Assembly: GCF_031143425.1 (NCBI RefSeq)
Contig: NC_090447.1
Coordinates: forward strand, 139,721,106-139,785,105
Direction of reading: 5' to 3'
From: Pleurodeles waltl
Lineage: Eukaryota; Chordata; Amphibia; Caudata; Salamandridae
DNA: 64,000 nt
Within the stretch, counting starts at the first letter, position 1. Every line of letters begins with the position of its first letter. This document shows positions 32,140-43,521 of the stretch, one piece after another. The position numbers and the translations under genes were made by a program. Below the pieces are notes generated by a model. The model saw nothing but the letters and a program-made list of their open reading frames with translations, had not been told where the DNA came from and searched no databases.

Positions 32140-33670
32140 TAAGGGAGCGACCCCTTGGGCAAGGGTCGCTCCCAGGGGGGGCATTTTTTCGGGAAGGCCT
32201 TTTCTGCCCCCCCTGGGGGCAGAAACCTCTAGGCACCGGGGATATATATATATGTATATTTTTTTTTAATGTTTCTTTTTTTTTTTTTTAGGTGGGGAGC
32301 GACCCCTTAGGCAAGGGTCGCTCCCCTTGGGGGAAAATTATATTTAAGCCATTTCTGCCCCCCTTGGGGGCAGATTGGCCTATTTTGATGAGGCCAATCT
32401 GCCCCCAAGGGGGGGCAGAAACCACTAGACACCAGGGAGTTTTTTCTTTGCGTGAATTTCACGCAAGGGGAGTGACCCCTTCGGCAAGTGTCGCTCCCTG
32501 GTGGAGCAAATTTATTTTAAGCCATTTCTGCCCCCCCTGGGGGCAGATTGGCCGATTTTAGGTCAATTTGCCCTCAAGGAGGCAGAAACCACTAGGCACC
32601 GGGGATTTGTTTTTTGGCGCCAATGTCACGCAGGGGGAGCGACCCCGTAGGCAAGGGTCGCTCCCGGGTGGGGGGGGGGGTGGGGGTTGGGGGTGCTAAT
32701 TTATTTTAGGCCATTTCTGCCCCCCCTGGGCAATTTTTTTTTTGTGTTTTTTGTGTTTTTTTTTTTTTTAGAGATGGGTAGCGACCCATCAGGCAAGGGT
32801 CGCTCCCCTGGGGGTAAAATTGTATTTAGGCCATTTCTGCCCCCCTGGGGGCAGATTGGCCGATTTTAGGTCAATCTGCCCCCAAGGGGGCAGAAACCAC
32901 TGGGCACCGGGGATTTGTTTTTTGGCGCCAATGTCATGCAGGGGGAGCGACCCCGTAGGCAAGGGTCGCTCCCTGGGGGGGTGGGGGTTGGGGGGCAAAT
33001 TTATTTTAGGCCATTTCTGCCCCCCTGGGGGCAGAAACCTGTAGGCGCCAGGGCAAATTTTTTTTTTTTTTTTTTTGTTTGTTTTTTTAGAGATGGGTAG
33101 TGACCCATCAGGCAAGGGTCGCTCCCCAGAGGGGCAAATTGTATTTAGGCCATTTCTGCCCCCCTGGGGGCAGATTGGCCGATTTTAGGACAATCTGCCC
33201 CCAAGGGGGCAGAAACCACTGGGCACCAGGAATTTGTTTTTTGGCACCAATTTCACGCAGGGGGAGCGACCCCGTAGGCAAGGGTCGCTCCAGGGGGGGG
33301 ATCGGGGGGGCAAATTTATTTTAGGCCATTTCGCCCCCCCTGGGTACAGAAACCTCTAGGCGCCAGGGCAAATTGTTTTTTGTGTTTTTTTTTTCGTTTG
33401 TTTGTTTTTTTAGAGATGGGGAGCAACCCATCAGGCAAGGGTCGCTCCCCTGCGGGGCAAATTGTATTTAGGCCATTTCTGCCCCCCTTGGGGGCAGATT
33501 GGCCGATTTTAGGTCAATCTGCCCACAAGGGGGCAGCAACCACTAGGCACCGGGGATTTGTTTTTTGGCGCCAATGTCACGCAGGGGGAGCGACCCCGTA
33601 GGCAAGGGTCGTTCCCGGGCAGGGGGGTTTGGGGGGGGTGAATTTTTTTTTAGGGCATTTCTGCCCCCCC
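32140..33670. repeat. Tandem array of hairpin units with two-unit higher order
   Basis: The stem GGGAGCGACC...GGTCGCTCCC recurs about ten times, ending near 32163, 32317, 32486, 32655, 32807, 32963, 33117, 33281, 33440 and 33609, about 155-170 bp apart. Between the stems lie TTTCTGCCCCC and GGGGGCAGA pairs that are also self-complementary. From 32640 two versions alternate: one preceded by GGCGCCAATGTCACGCAGG, the other by a T-run and AGAGATGGG. This gives a higher-order period of about 308-328 bp. Confidence 0.8.
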
Positions 33671-33678
33671 CCCGGGCC

Positions 33679-36525
33679 GGCTGACCTAGAGGCCAAACTC
33701 CACAGGTAGGCACTTTGCAAAAAACACCTCTGTTTTCTGTGAAAAAATATGTTGTGTCCACGTTGTGTTTTGGGCCTTTTCCTTTCGTGGGCTCTAGGCC
33801 TACCCACAGAAGTGAGGTACCATTTTTATCGAGAGACTTAGGGGAATGCTGGGTGGAAGGAAATTTGAGGCTCCTCTCAGATTCCAGAACTTTCTGTCAC
33901 CGAAATGAGAGGAAAAAGTGTTTTTTTGGCCAAATGTTTATGTTTACAAAGGATTCTGGGTAACATAATCTGGTCAGAGCCCACAAGTCGCCCCATCTTG
34001 GATTCCCCTTGGTCTCTAGTTTTCATAAATGCACAGGTTTGGTAGGTTTCCCTAGGTGCCGGCTGAGCTGGAGGCCAAAATTTACAGGTAGGAACTTTGC
34101 AAAAATCACCTCTGTTTTCTTTCAAAAAATTGGATTTGTCCACGTTGCGCTCTGGGGCGTTTCCTGTCGCGGGCGCTAGGCCTACCCACACAAGTGAGGT
34201 ATCATTTTTATCGGGAGACTTGGGGGGAACGCTGGGTAGAAGGAAATTTGTGGCTCCTCTCAGATTCCAGAACTTTCTGCCACAGAAATGTGAGGAAAAT
34301 GTGTTTTTTAGCCAAAGTTTGAGGTTTGCAAAGGATTCTGGGTAACAGAACCTGGTCCGAGCCCCACAAGTCACCCCATCTTGGATTCCACTAGGTCTCT
34401 AGTTTTCAGAAATGCACAGGTTTGGTAGGTTTCCCTAGGTGCTGGCTGAGCTAGAGGCCAAAATCTACAGGTAGGCACTTCGCAAACATCACCTCTGTTT
34501 TCTTTAAAAAAATTGGATGTGTCCACGTTGCGCTTTGGGGCGTTTCCTGTCGCAGGCGCTAGGCCTACCCACACAAGTGAGGTATCATTTTTATCGGGAG
34601 ACTTGGGGGAACGCTGGGTGGAAGGAAATTTGTGGCTCCTCTCAGATTCCAGAACTTTCTGACACAGAAATGTGAGAAACATGTGTTTTTTTAGCCAAAT
34701 TTTGAGGTTTGCAAAGGATTCTGGGTAACAGAACCTGGTCCGAGCCCCACAAGTCACCCCATCTTGGATTCCCCTCGGTCTCTAGTTTTCAGAAATGCAC
34801 AAGTTTGGTAGGTTTCCCTAGGTGCCGGCTGAGCTAGAGGCCACAATCTACAGGTAGGCACTTTGCAAAAAACACCTCTGTTTTCTGTGAAAAAATATGT
34901 TGTGTCCACGTTGTGTTTTGGGCCTTTTCCTTTCGTGGGCTCTAGGCCTACCCACAGAAGTGAGGTACCATTTTTATCGAGAGACTTAGGGGAATGCTGG
35001 GTGGAAGGAAATTTGAGGCTCCTCTCAGATTCCAGAACTTTCTGTCACCGAAATGAGAGGAAAAAGTGTTTTTTTGGCCAAATGTTTATGTTTACAAAGG
35101 ATTCTGGGTAACATAATCTGGTCAGAGCCCACAAGTCGCCCCATCTTGGATTCCCCTTGGTCTCTAGTTTTCATAAATGCACAGGTTTGGTAGGTTTCCC
35201 TAGGTGCCGGCTGAGCTGGAGGCCAAAATTTACAGGTAGGAACTTTTCAAAAATCACCTCTGTTTTCTTTCAAAAAATTGGATTTGTCCACGTTGCGCTC
35301 TGGGGCGTTTCCTGTCGCGGGCGCTAGGCCTACCCACACAAGTGAGGTATCATTTTTATCGGGAGACTTGGGGGAACGCTGGGTGGAAGGAAATTTGTGG
35401 CTCCTCTCAGATTCCAGAACTTTCTGACACAGAAATGTGAGAAACATGTGTTTTTTTAGCCAAATTTTGAGGTTTGCAAAGGATTCTGGGTAACAGAACC
35501 TGGTCCGAGCCCCACAAGTCACCCCATCTTGGATTCCCCTCGGTCTCTAGTTTTCAGAAATGCACAAGTTTGGTAGGTTTCCCTAGGTGCCGGCTGAGCT
35601 AGAGGCCACAATCTACAGGTAGGCACTTTGCAAAAAACACCTCTGTTTTCTTTCAAAAATTTGGATGTGTCCACGTTGCGCTTTGGGGCGTTTCCTGTCG
35701 CGGGCGCTAGGCCTACCCACACAAGTGAAGTATCATTTTTATCGGGAGACTTGGGGGAATGCTGGGTGGAAGGAAATTTGTGGCTCCTCTCAGATTCCAG
35801 AACTTTCTGCCACAGAAATGTGAGGAACATGTGTTTTTTTAGCCAAATTTTGAGGTTTGCAACGGATTCTGGGTAACAGAACCTGGTCCGAGCCCCACAA
35901 GTCACCCCATCTTGGATTCCCCTAGGTCTCTAGTTTTCAGAAATGCACAGGTTTGGTAGGTTTCCCTAGGTGCCGGCTGAGCTAGAGGCCAAAACCTACA
36001 CGTAGGCACTTCGCAAAAATCACCTCTGTTTTCATTCAAAAAATTGGATGTGTCCACGTTGCGCTTTGGGGCGTTTCCTGTCGCGGGCGCTAGGCCTACC
36101 CACACAAGTGAGGTATCATTTTTATCGGGAGACTTGGGGGAACGCTGGGTGGAAGGAAATTTGTGGCTCCTCTCAGATTCCAGAACTTTCTGCCACTGAA
36201 ATGTGAGAAACGTGGTTTTTTTAGCCAAATTTTGAGGTTTGCAAAGGATTCTGGGTAACAGAACCTGGTCCAAGCCCCACAAGTCACCCCATCTTGGATT
36301 CCCCTAGGTCTCTAGTTTTCAGAAATGCACAGGTTTGGTAGGTTTCCCTAGGTGCCGGCTGAGCTAGAGGCCAAAATCTACAGGTAGGCACTTTGTAAAA
36401 AACACCTCTGTTTTCTTTAAAAAAAAATGGGATGTGTCCACGCTGCGTTTTGGGGCATTTCCTGTTGCGGGCGCTAGGCCTACCCACACAAGTGAGGTAT
36501 CATTTTTATCGGGAGACGTGGGGGA
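33679..36525. repeat. 382-383 bp tandem array, 7.4 units
   Basis: Units start with GGCTGA(G/C)CT(A/G)GAGGCC at 33679, 34061, 34444, 34827, 35209, 35592, 35975 and 36357, spaced 382-383 bp; the last is cut at about 36525. Each contains CCTACCCACA(C/G)AAGTGAGGTA and CAGATTCCAGAACTTTCTG. The stretch 33703 to about 34220 is nearly identical to 34851 to about 35368, while other units differ more. Long open frames appear on both strands in most units, but the period is not a multiple of three and no family motif is seen, so no gene is called. Confidence 0.9.
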
Positions 36526-37596
36526 ACATAGATTAGCAAAACAAGTGTTATTGCCCCTTGTCTTTCTCTATATTTTTTCCTTCCAAATATAGGAGAGTGA
36601 GTAAAAAAGACATCTATTTGAGAAATGCCCTGTAATTTACATGCTAATATGGTCACCCCGAAATTCAGAGATGTGCAAATAACCACTGCTCCTCAACACC
36701 TTATCTTGTGCCCTTTTTGGAAATACAAAGGTTTTCTTGATAGCAATTTTTTACTCTTTATATTTCAGCAAATGGATTGCTGTATACCGGGTATAGAATG
36801 AAAACGCACTGAAGGGTGCAGCTCATTTATTGGCTCTGGGTTCCTCGGGTTCTTGATGAACCTACAAGCCCTATATATCCCCGCAACCAGAGGAGTCCAG
36901 CAGACGTAACGGTATATTGCTTTCGATAATCTAACATTGCAGGGAAAAGTTACAGAGTAAAACGTAGAGAAAAATTGATGTTTTTTTCACCTCAATTTCA
37001 ATATTTTTTCTTTTTCAGTTGTTATTTTCTGTAGGAAACCCTTGTAGGATCTACACAAATGACCCCTTGCTGAATTCAGAATTTTGTCTGCTTCTCAGAA
37101 ATGTTAGGTTTCTGGGAACCAGCATTGGTTTTATGCCCATTTCTGTCACTGACTGGAAGGAGGCTGAAAGCGCAAAAAATTGCAAAAATGGTGTATGTCC
37201 CAGTAAAATGCCAAAATTGTGTTGAAAAATTGGGTTTTCTGATTCAAGTCAGCCTGTTCCTGAAATCTGGGAAGCTGCTGAGTTTAGCACCGCAAACCCT
37301 TTGTTGATGCCATTTTCAGGGGAAAAACCACAAGCCTTCTTCTGCAGCCACTTTTTCAATTTATTTTTTAAAAAACGAAATTTTCACTGTATATTGGCTA
37401 ATTTCTTGGCCTCCTTCAGGGGAACCCACAAAGTCTGGGTACCCCTAGAATCCCTAGGATGTTGGAAAAAAAGGACGCAAATTTGGCTTGGTTAGCTTAT
37501 GTGGACAAAAAGTTATGAGGGCCTAAGCGCGAACTGCCCCAAATAGGCAAAAAAAGGCCTGGCACAGGAGGGGGAAAAGGCCTGGCAGCGAAGGGG
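36526..37596. other. Single-copy right part of the TTAG-flanked block
   Basis: AT-rich sequence without coding signal. It ends in AAGGGGTTAG after two short similar runs (AAAAAGGCCTGGCACAGG and AAAAGGCCTGGCAGCG, about 30 bp apart). Confidence 0.45.
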
Positions 37597-37600
37597 TTAG

Positions 37601-38169
37601 AGTGGGTGACAAGAAATAATAAAAACAGGACAACTGATATTGGGAAAAAAATGAGAAGAAATGTGTGGAAAGTGTGAAATGGAATGGGAAAAAGGGCTAC
37701 CTTATCCCCCACAAATGAAAAAATGATGTGTGGTCTCTGTGCTGCAAATGAGTGGCAAAAGATTGTGGTCTGCAATGGGGTGTGTCTTATAGTGTGATTT
37801 GTAGGTGTGTCCACTTGCCAATGTGTGTCAGCTGTGTTGTTTATGAATCCATCCAATGGGGACTGTTCTGGTACTTTGCAAGAGCATACTGCAATGGCCT
37901 ACTGCCGCCAGGTAACCGGCACAAGTAGACTGCCAGTACAATTGTGTTTTTGTAATCAGCTCAGCATTTAGCCACTCCCATGACCTTCCTGGAGTACGCA
38001 ACTCCAACATTGCACCCCCAAAGTGCCACTGGCAGGTAGTACTCCTTAGACACAGTCAGAGGTTCAGACCTGCATACATCATAATATTGCCGGTGGAAGA
38101 CTGGCAGTGCAGAGGTCTTCTTAGGACTGCTGCTGCGGCAGACTCGCAGTTCGACTGCCAAATGGGCCC
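37601..38169. mobile_element. Right terminal region of Harbinger copy 2
   Basis: The last 300 bp carry short CGCC/GGCG and CTGCC/GGCAG inverted segments and end AAATGGGCCC at 38169, followed by ATA. Read inward (GGGCCCATTTGGCAGTCG) the end resembles GGGCCTGATTACGAG at 5694. This marks the right boundary of the copy 2 insertion. Confidence 0.6.
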
Positions 38170-38172
38170 ATA

Positions 38173-39209
38173 GTGTTCCAATATAACTTCATGCATTTTA
38201 TCTTAACAACACAAGTCATGTATCATGTTTTTTACGACACATTGCAAAAAAAACTTTTCTTTATGAAATGCCTTATTACAGTCAATTTAGTTGTATACAC
38301 AGTTAAAATTTACAAATCAGTGCATAAAAATGTGTTTAATATCTTTTTTAGAAATCATCAATAAATATGGCAGCACTATTATCACTTAGAGAAAGGTGAA
38401 AATATGTTTTTTTAACTGTTAACAAAGAAATAAGTTTCTGTCATAGGAAAAACTCCTGACAAGAAGTCAAAAACTTATTTTACATTTTATAACATATTTT
38501 ATATAAAAAATGATCTACTATGAAAACATCAGACCACCATTTTGTCATTAATCATTGTTAGACCTCTGTGAAGAGACAACAACTACCCTGAAGTGGGAAA
38601 AACTGAAGGCCGAATAATCTGCCATCTATCGATTACTATTGTTTAACAAATACAAATACATATAAGCAGTTGATGTTAACAATAAATAACTGGGTGGTTA
38701 TAAGCATTTTTGTTTTCTTATTTCAAAGGACATTTTCAAGAAATTGCATACATTTGAAAAGAAAACACTTCATCTACACTGTACACAGTGCTCATTATCT
38801 GACAAAAAATTGAATTGAAAAATTCCACACCATGAAACTCCATTACAAAAAAAAAATTGAGGTAAAACACATTCTTGTTCTAAACCTGATGTTAAAAGAT
38901 AATGTCAATGTTTTACACTAATGTATTAATTAACTACATGTTGTTTCCTCTTGAAAACAGGAAACCTTTTATTCACAGGTAAACAGAAGAATGACGGATA
39001 TCAGAAATCAAACACAAAACAGCATTTTTTTCCCCATCAGGCAAGAAATAAAACAAAATGGAACAAAACGTTAACCTTTTTACATTAAGCAGGAAATGCA
39101 AAAAACTGAAAAAGAAAAGAAAGGAAATTCATTATTTCCCCCATCAGCAAACCACAACAGTGAATCACAAGATCACAAAGGAAAAGTAGTTATAATATAA
39201 CAAGACAAA
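38173..39209. other. AT-rich spacer
   Basis: About 1 kb of very AT-rich sequence with A-runs. No gene, repeat end or structured element recognised. Confidence 0.5.
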
Positions 39210-39670
39210 GGGACCAATTATGAGTTTGGGGGATGGGAACACCATGCTGGCTTCCTCCCCGCCAGCCCCATTAAGACTTTCCCACTGGACGACTCTATCA
39301 GTCAGTCCAGAGGGAAAGTAGCAGCAGCATTATCGATGACGAGCTGGCTTCAATACTGTCACCAGCACCCTTGTAATGTGCACTGTCAGTTGCAATGCCC
39401 CTGTGGCCCCCTCCACCTTTTCTCTGCCAGTCGTCATGAAAAGGCTGGCGGAGAGCCAGGCTGTAATCAGCAGGGTGGTGCTGAGTTCAGTACTGCCCTG
39501 ACTGATTCCAACCTGCACTGCTGTCAATCTATCGGGATCTCCTATCACAGAGGATTTGTGGGGCTGCCCGCCAACCTCATAATGTGGCTGTCGGACAGCC
39601 TCAACTGCAGCGGTCTGAGAGCCATGCAAGTGTGGCGTTCCCAAGGACCGCCACACTCATAATTAGGCCC
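39210..39670. mobile_element. Harbinger-type MITE with terminal inverted repeats
   Basis: Begins GGGACCAATTATGAG at 39210 and ends CTCATAATTAGGCCC at 39670, a 15-bp inverted pair with one mismatch and one shift. AAA flanks both sides (39207-39209 and 39671-39673). It is 461 bp, GC-richer than its surroundings, and has no coding capacity. The ends match those at 3488 and 5694, so it was probably moved by a Harbinger transposase. Confidence 0.75.
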
Positions 39671-39673
39671 AAA

Positions 39674-41430
39674 ATGTTTTACAGATTAAAACCTGAATGT
39701 CAAATTTCAATATTTGTTTTTTTAAATGGCATAAACAAAAATACATGGAAATTTGACAAAAGCTGGACATGTTCAATCTAAAAGAAGAAACAAATTACTA
39801 AAAGAAAAAATATCCTAAAACACATGTCTGGGGAGGCATGGACAGAAAAAACGTAATTAAAGATATCCAAAACAAAAATAGAATCAACGTTACTTAAGCA
39901 ATGTAACCTCTAATAAACTATTCTTATAATAAATATTCCCTTAGTAAGGTATAAAGGTTGAAAAAATATAATTCTTAGCTGACCAGATCTGCTGTATCCT
40001 TTTATCCTCAACTGTGAACTTCTACTGACTGTAGAAAGAACCTGAACACAAAGAGAAGGTAAAAAAAGACCTAGGTAAAAAGCAAAAAGGGACTATTTTG
40101 CTGATAGCATTGAAAGGAAATCTGTTGAAAAATATTAATTTAAATGTTAAATTAGTAGTTGAACCTTGCAAATAATTTTGAAAAAAGTGTAATAACTAAA
40201 ATTATATATTTTTTATAGTTATAGAAAAACTATTTACAAAATATAGTCTGGTCTATTCACAAACTGCATTTTGTAGTACGTTTGTTAGTACTACAATAGT
40301 ACTACAAGATGTGCTGCAAAGTTCTATTCACAAACTGTCTCTCCCATCTTTTTCTGTGGTGAGATCTTTGCCCCTAGTTCGGAGTATGTGCACACAGGAC
40401 TCTGTGGGTATCTCTGTGGGAGTGACAGAGGAGGATAGCTGGAAAATGGGGACTACTTAAGACTAAAGGTAAGGGATTAAGATAGGAGTATGTAGGGGGT
40501 TCAGAAGCTTACCATCCACAGCACCCACCGACAAAAGAGTAAGCCCTCTGCTATTCACAAACTGCACTTTAAAAGTTACTCCAGGCAAAAGGATTCAAAG
40601 CAGTAGTAAATGCACTCCAGCTCAGAGCTGGAGTAAGTCTAGCACAACACATGGCCAGCCACTGGAACTGCATCATCACCCTCTCATAGAAATTAAAAGA
40701 GGTAGGGGCTTAAAATAAAACTCAATTGGAAATACTCTTGAATCAAATTACATTATATTATGTAAAATATCTCATATAAATACATTTGATTTAATGTTAA
40801 GGAAATGATCTAAAAATAAACCATAATTATATTTATTTAAATATATTTAGATTTTCCAATTAATGTAGTATTACTTTTTGTTAGGATGTAATTACATCAC
40901 ATTTAATTAATACTATTCATCACTCCTAATAATCATTCATATATTATTAAAATATATTTTATTTACTTTAGGTTTGTTTATGTATTTAAAATTCTAAAAG
41001 GTAATTTTAATGTAACTTAATATATTCAAAATAATTACACTTTAAATTTAAGGTAAGTAAAACGTATGTTCTAAATTTAAAATCGATGTATAAAATCATT
41101 TTGAATACATTTTTTTCCATAAAATTATTATACTGCTTTTTTTCAAGCTTACTAACCTTTTTTTACCTTTTCTATATAAAAAGATATAATTATAAAGGTG
41201 GAGACATCCTGATGTGAATGATGGCAAAGTATAGGACAGATTTACCAATCACTTTGCAACTTACATTTACTTACCCTTCTTAAGATGTAAATTGTATTTT
41301 AAAGGAATGTTTTGTAGTAACTAGTGTTACAACTATGCTCACGTTACAAGCTCTGCATGGTAAAGGTCTCACATAGTAAAGACTGTGATGTAAGGGTAAC
41401 ATACCATCTGAAACATGATTCTATAAATGA
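39674..41430. repeat. AT-rich region with three copies of a 14-bp motif
   Basis: CTATTCACAAACTG occurs at about 40253, 40325 and 40551 in the same orientation, in each case next to a GCA/GTC-rich short segment. The interval 40250-40700 may therefore be a small element or a repeated domain. The rest, especially 40720-41200, is strongly AT-rich with no further structure. Confidence 0.45.
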
Positions 41431-41439
41431 TATTCTAAT

Positions 41440-42335
41440 GGAAGCGATTGAAAGTATTTGAACTGATAATGAAGAAAAAAGTTTTATATTACAAAGAAAT
41501 GCATTAACTCCAATTTTAAATTGCTTCCCAAAAGTGTATAAAACATTAATGACCCTTTGTTACATCCTTCTGTCTCAGCCATGAATCTGTATTTTACCAT
41601 TAGCTTGTTACCTGGATAAGTACTTACAAATAATTATTTAAATACTTTTTGGTGTTGGTTAAAGGTATAAAAGATTTGTTTGAAAAACTGATGTATTTGG
41701 AAATTTGTGAAATTGATATTTTGTTAAAATAAGATGTTGAAATCCTGAATGTCAATAACCCACTAAATGAGGGCCTTAAATCAGTTAATGAGATGAAATT
41801 ATCTCACATACTTATTTCACATACAAAATGTGAAAAAAAGAGAATGTTTTGATCAAAATCTTCCAGATTATAACATATTCTAATCACTTCAGAGCCGAAC
41901 AATACATTATATTAGCTGACAATTGAGACATAATTGGAAACTAATTTGGCACCTCAGTATGTAAATATTGCATCCATCCTTCAAATGGAAAGGAAATATA
42001 TACTAAGGCACAACATTTTGAAACAGGTATGGTGGTGGTACATAGTGGATGCCTTTGACATCCGGAAAGGTACTCTGAATGAATTAGAGGCATTTTAATA
42101 ATATATGAGGATGTCATTATTTTAAAAGAACATCAATGGTAATTACTAAAGAAGTAAAAATTATCGAAAATGAGATTAACATCAGTACTGATTTATTTAT
42201 TAAACTTGCACATAGAAACAGTATTCTACATGCATCTAACGTTCATCTATTAGCATTACCATGAGGACAAAGATTTAGTCAGATATTACAACTTAAAATT
42301 GTCACAGATTAATGCATAAATGAAACACATGTGAA
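41440..42335 (+). pseudogene. Penelope-like element reverse transcriptase, decayed
   Basis: Segments in order on the plus strand follow Penelope-like reverse transcriptases. F-P-K-V-Y-K (near 41527) corresponds to the usual 'PKIHK'. L-D-K-Y-L-Q-I (near 41610) corresponds to 'LDxxLQ', and V-K-G-I-K-D (near 41660) to 'xKSYIKDT'. I-L-L-K, stop, D-V-E-I-L-N-V-N-N-P (near 41715-41760) corresponds to the catalytic 'DVxSLYTNIP'. T-D-L-F-I-K-L-A-H-R-N-S (near 42190) with L-H-A-S-N-V-H corresponds to 'TDxxxKPTDRNxxLHxxSxHP'. Frameshifts and stops are frequent and no GIY-YIG endonuclease was seen downstream. The enzyme would copy RNA into DNA at target or chromosome ends. The identification is by motif order only. 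Confidence 0.5.
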
Positions 42336-42339
42336 AGAA

Positions 42340-43450
42340 ATGAAAATACAATTTTGGAATGTGGAAATGATTAGGAGATTTTAAACATAATTAAAGAAAA
42401 AAAATGTAAAATTCTGAGACTTGCCACAATAGAGATTCAAAGAAAACTGATCACCAATGAATCAAATAAATTAAATCTACCATCTAAAAGTCAAGCACAC
42501 ATGAGTAAGAAGATCAACTTAAATAGCAAGCTACTGAGAACTATATTGCATAGTTGTGTATACATAGAAAACAAACCCTAGGGAGGTAAAGTAACTTTTA
42601 GAATACACTGGTAATGGCAGATGTAAATTAATCAATAAACAAGAATGCATGACAATTGTGGAACAAAGCAATGCTTGTTACATTAATATGATGCATGTAT
42701 GAAGTTATTACATGCTCATACTGGAAATAAGTTACTATAAACCTCACCAAACCTAAGTCCCAAGTGGGTTAATAAATAGCTTACCCTCTTCGGAGAAAAG
42801 ATGAAATGTTATCTCTCACTCCTCTCTTCAATACATTTTGTTGTCAGATAAGGAGTGCTAGGAGTCAGACAGTCTTGTCAGAAAAACTCTCATCTGCAGG
42901 GTTAGTGTTATGCAGAAGTACTCATCCATACCTTGGTATCTAGAAACAGAAGGCACATACAGTTGTTAGTATTTTACAATATGCAGTCATTTATTCTTAC
43001 ATAAATCATGAGTATCAGAATGACGGGTATAATATTGGTAATTCCAGCAGTCATATTAGAAAACAAAATGAACATTAAGAAAGCCCAAGTCATATTTTAT
43101 CACCTGTTACTGCATTACTTAATTGATTAGTCTAGTGCCTATCTATTATCTACATATGTGTGCACAGCCTCATGAGTGTTATATAGGCTAAATGGTTATT
43201 AGAGCTCATTAGTTATGTCTATATATAAGTATCCCCAAATGCATTATAAAGCTCCCTGGTTTGCAGTTGGATATTGGCTTTTTTGTCATGTCCCATCACA
43301 AGAGTCCCTGTTTCTGCCCTCCCAAATGCTCACATCGCTATATACTTTCTATTCCAATTATTCTCAATAGGATGGGAACTCCTGTGCAGTTTCACATAAC
43401 ATTGGTCTGGAGCCCTAGCAACCCATCTATTACAGAAGCACAAACATATA
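42340..43450. other. AT-rich spacer, no gene
   Basis: No coding signal or element ends recognised. Confidence 0.5.
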
Positions 43451-43453
43451 TAT

Positions 43454-43458
43454 ATATG

Positions 43459-43521
<63 letters not shown>

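Larger units (their letters stand above)
31730..37596. mobile_element. Candidate 5.9-kb non-autonomous element flanked by TTAG
   Basis: TTAG occurs at 31726-31729 and 37597-37600. The two ends are weakly inverted (CCTGTTCTGTGCC on the left; the right end read in reverse begins CCCCTTCGCTGCC). Inside are three repeat blocks, a hairpin array (31740-32099), a hairpin-unit tandem array (32140-33670) and a 382-bp tandem array (33679-36525), then 1.07 kb of single-copy sequence. No transposase is present. A 4-bp TTAR target would suit piggyBac- or Kolobok-type elements, but I cannot assign a family. It sits between the Myb-like exon and the right terminus of Harbinger copy 2. Confidence 0.45.
17982..38169. 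mobile_element. PIF/Harbinger transposon, copy 2, expanded by nested insertions
   Basis: Same order as copy 1: Myb-like gene (-), transposase (+), second Myb-type gene (-). The right terminus reads ...GGCAGTCG-type sequence and ends AAATGGGCCC at 38169 followed by ATA; read inward it is GGGCCCATTTGGCAGTCG, matching the GGGCC-type ends in this window. The left terminus is lost because an LTR sits at 17981. Two LINEs (23.4-30.0 kb) and a 5.9-kb TTAG-flanked block (31730-37596) lie inside. Without them the element would be about 7-8 kb. Assigning everything from 17982 to 38169 to one element is inference from gene order and the right-end sequence. Confidence 0.6.

Noticed and set aside
33715..36487. 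Repeated 82- and 128-codon open frames on both strands
   Set aside because: They recur once per 382-383 bp repeat unit. The period is not a multiple of three and no family motif is present; identical copies reflect duplication of DNA.
33679..36525. CRISPR-like or gene-family tandem array
   Set aside because: Units are 382 bp without short spacers and without a coding frame shared by all units; the rest of the window is clearly a vertebrate genome.
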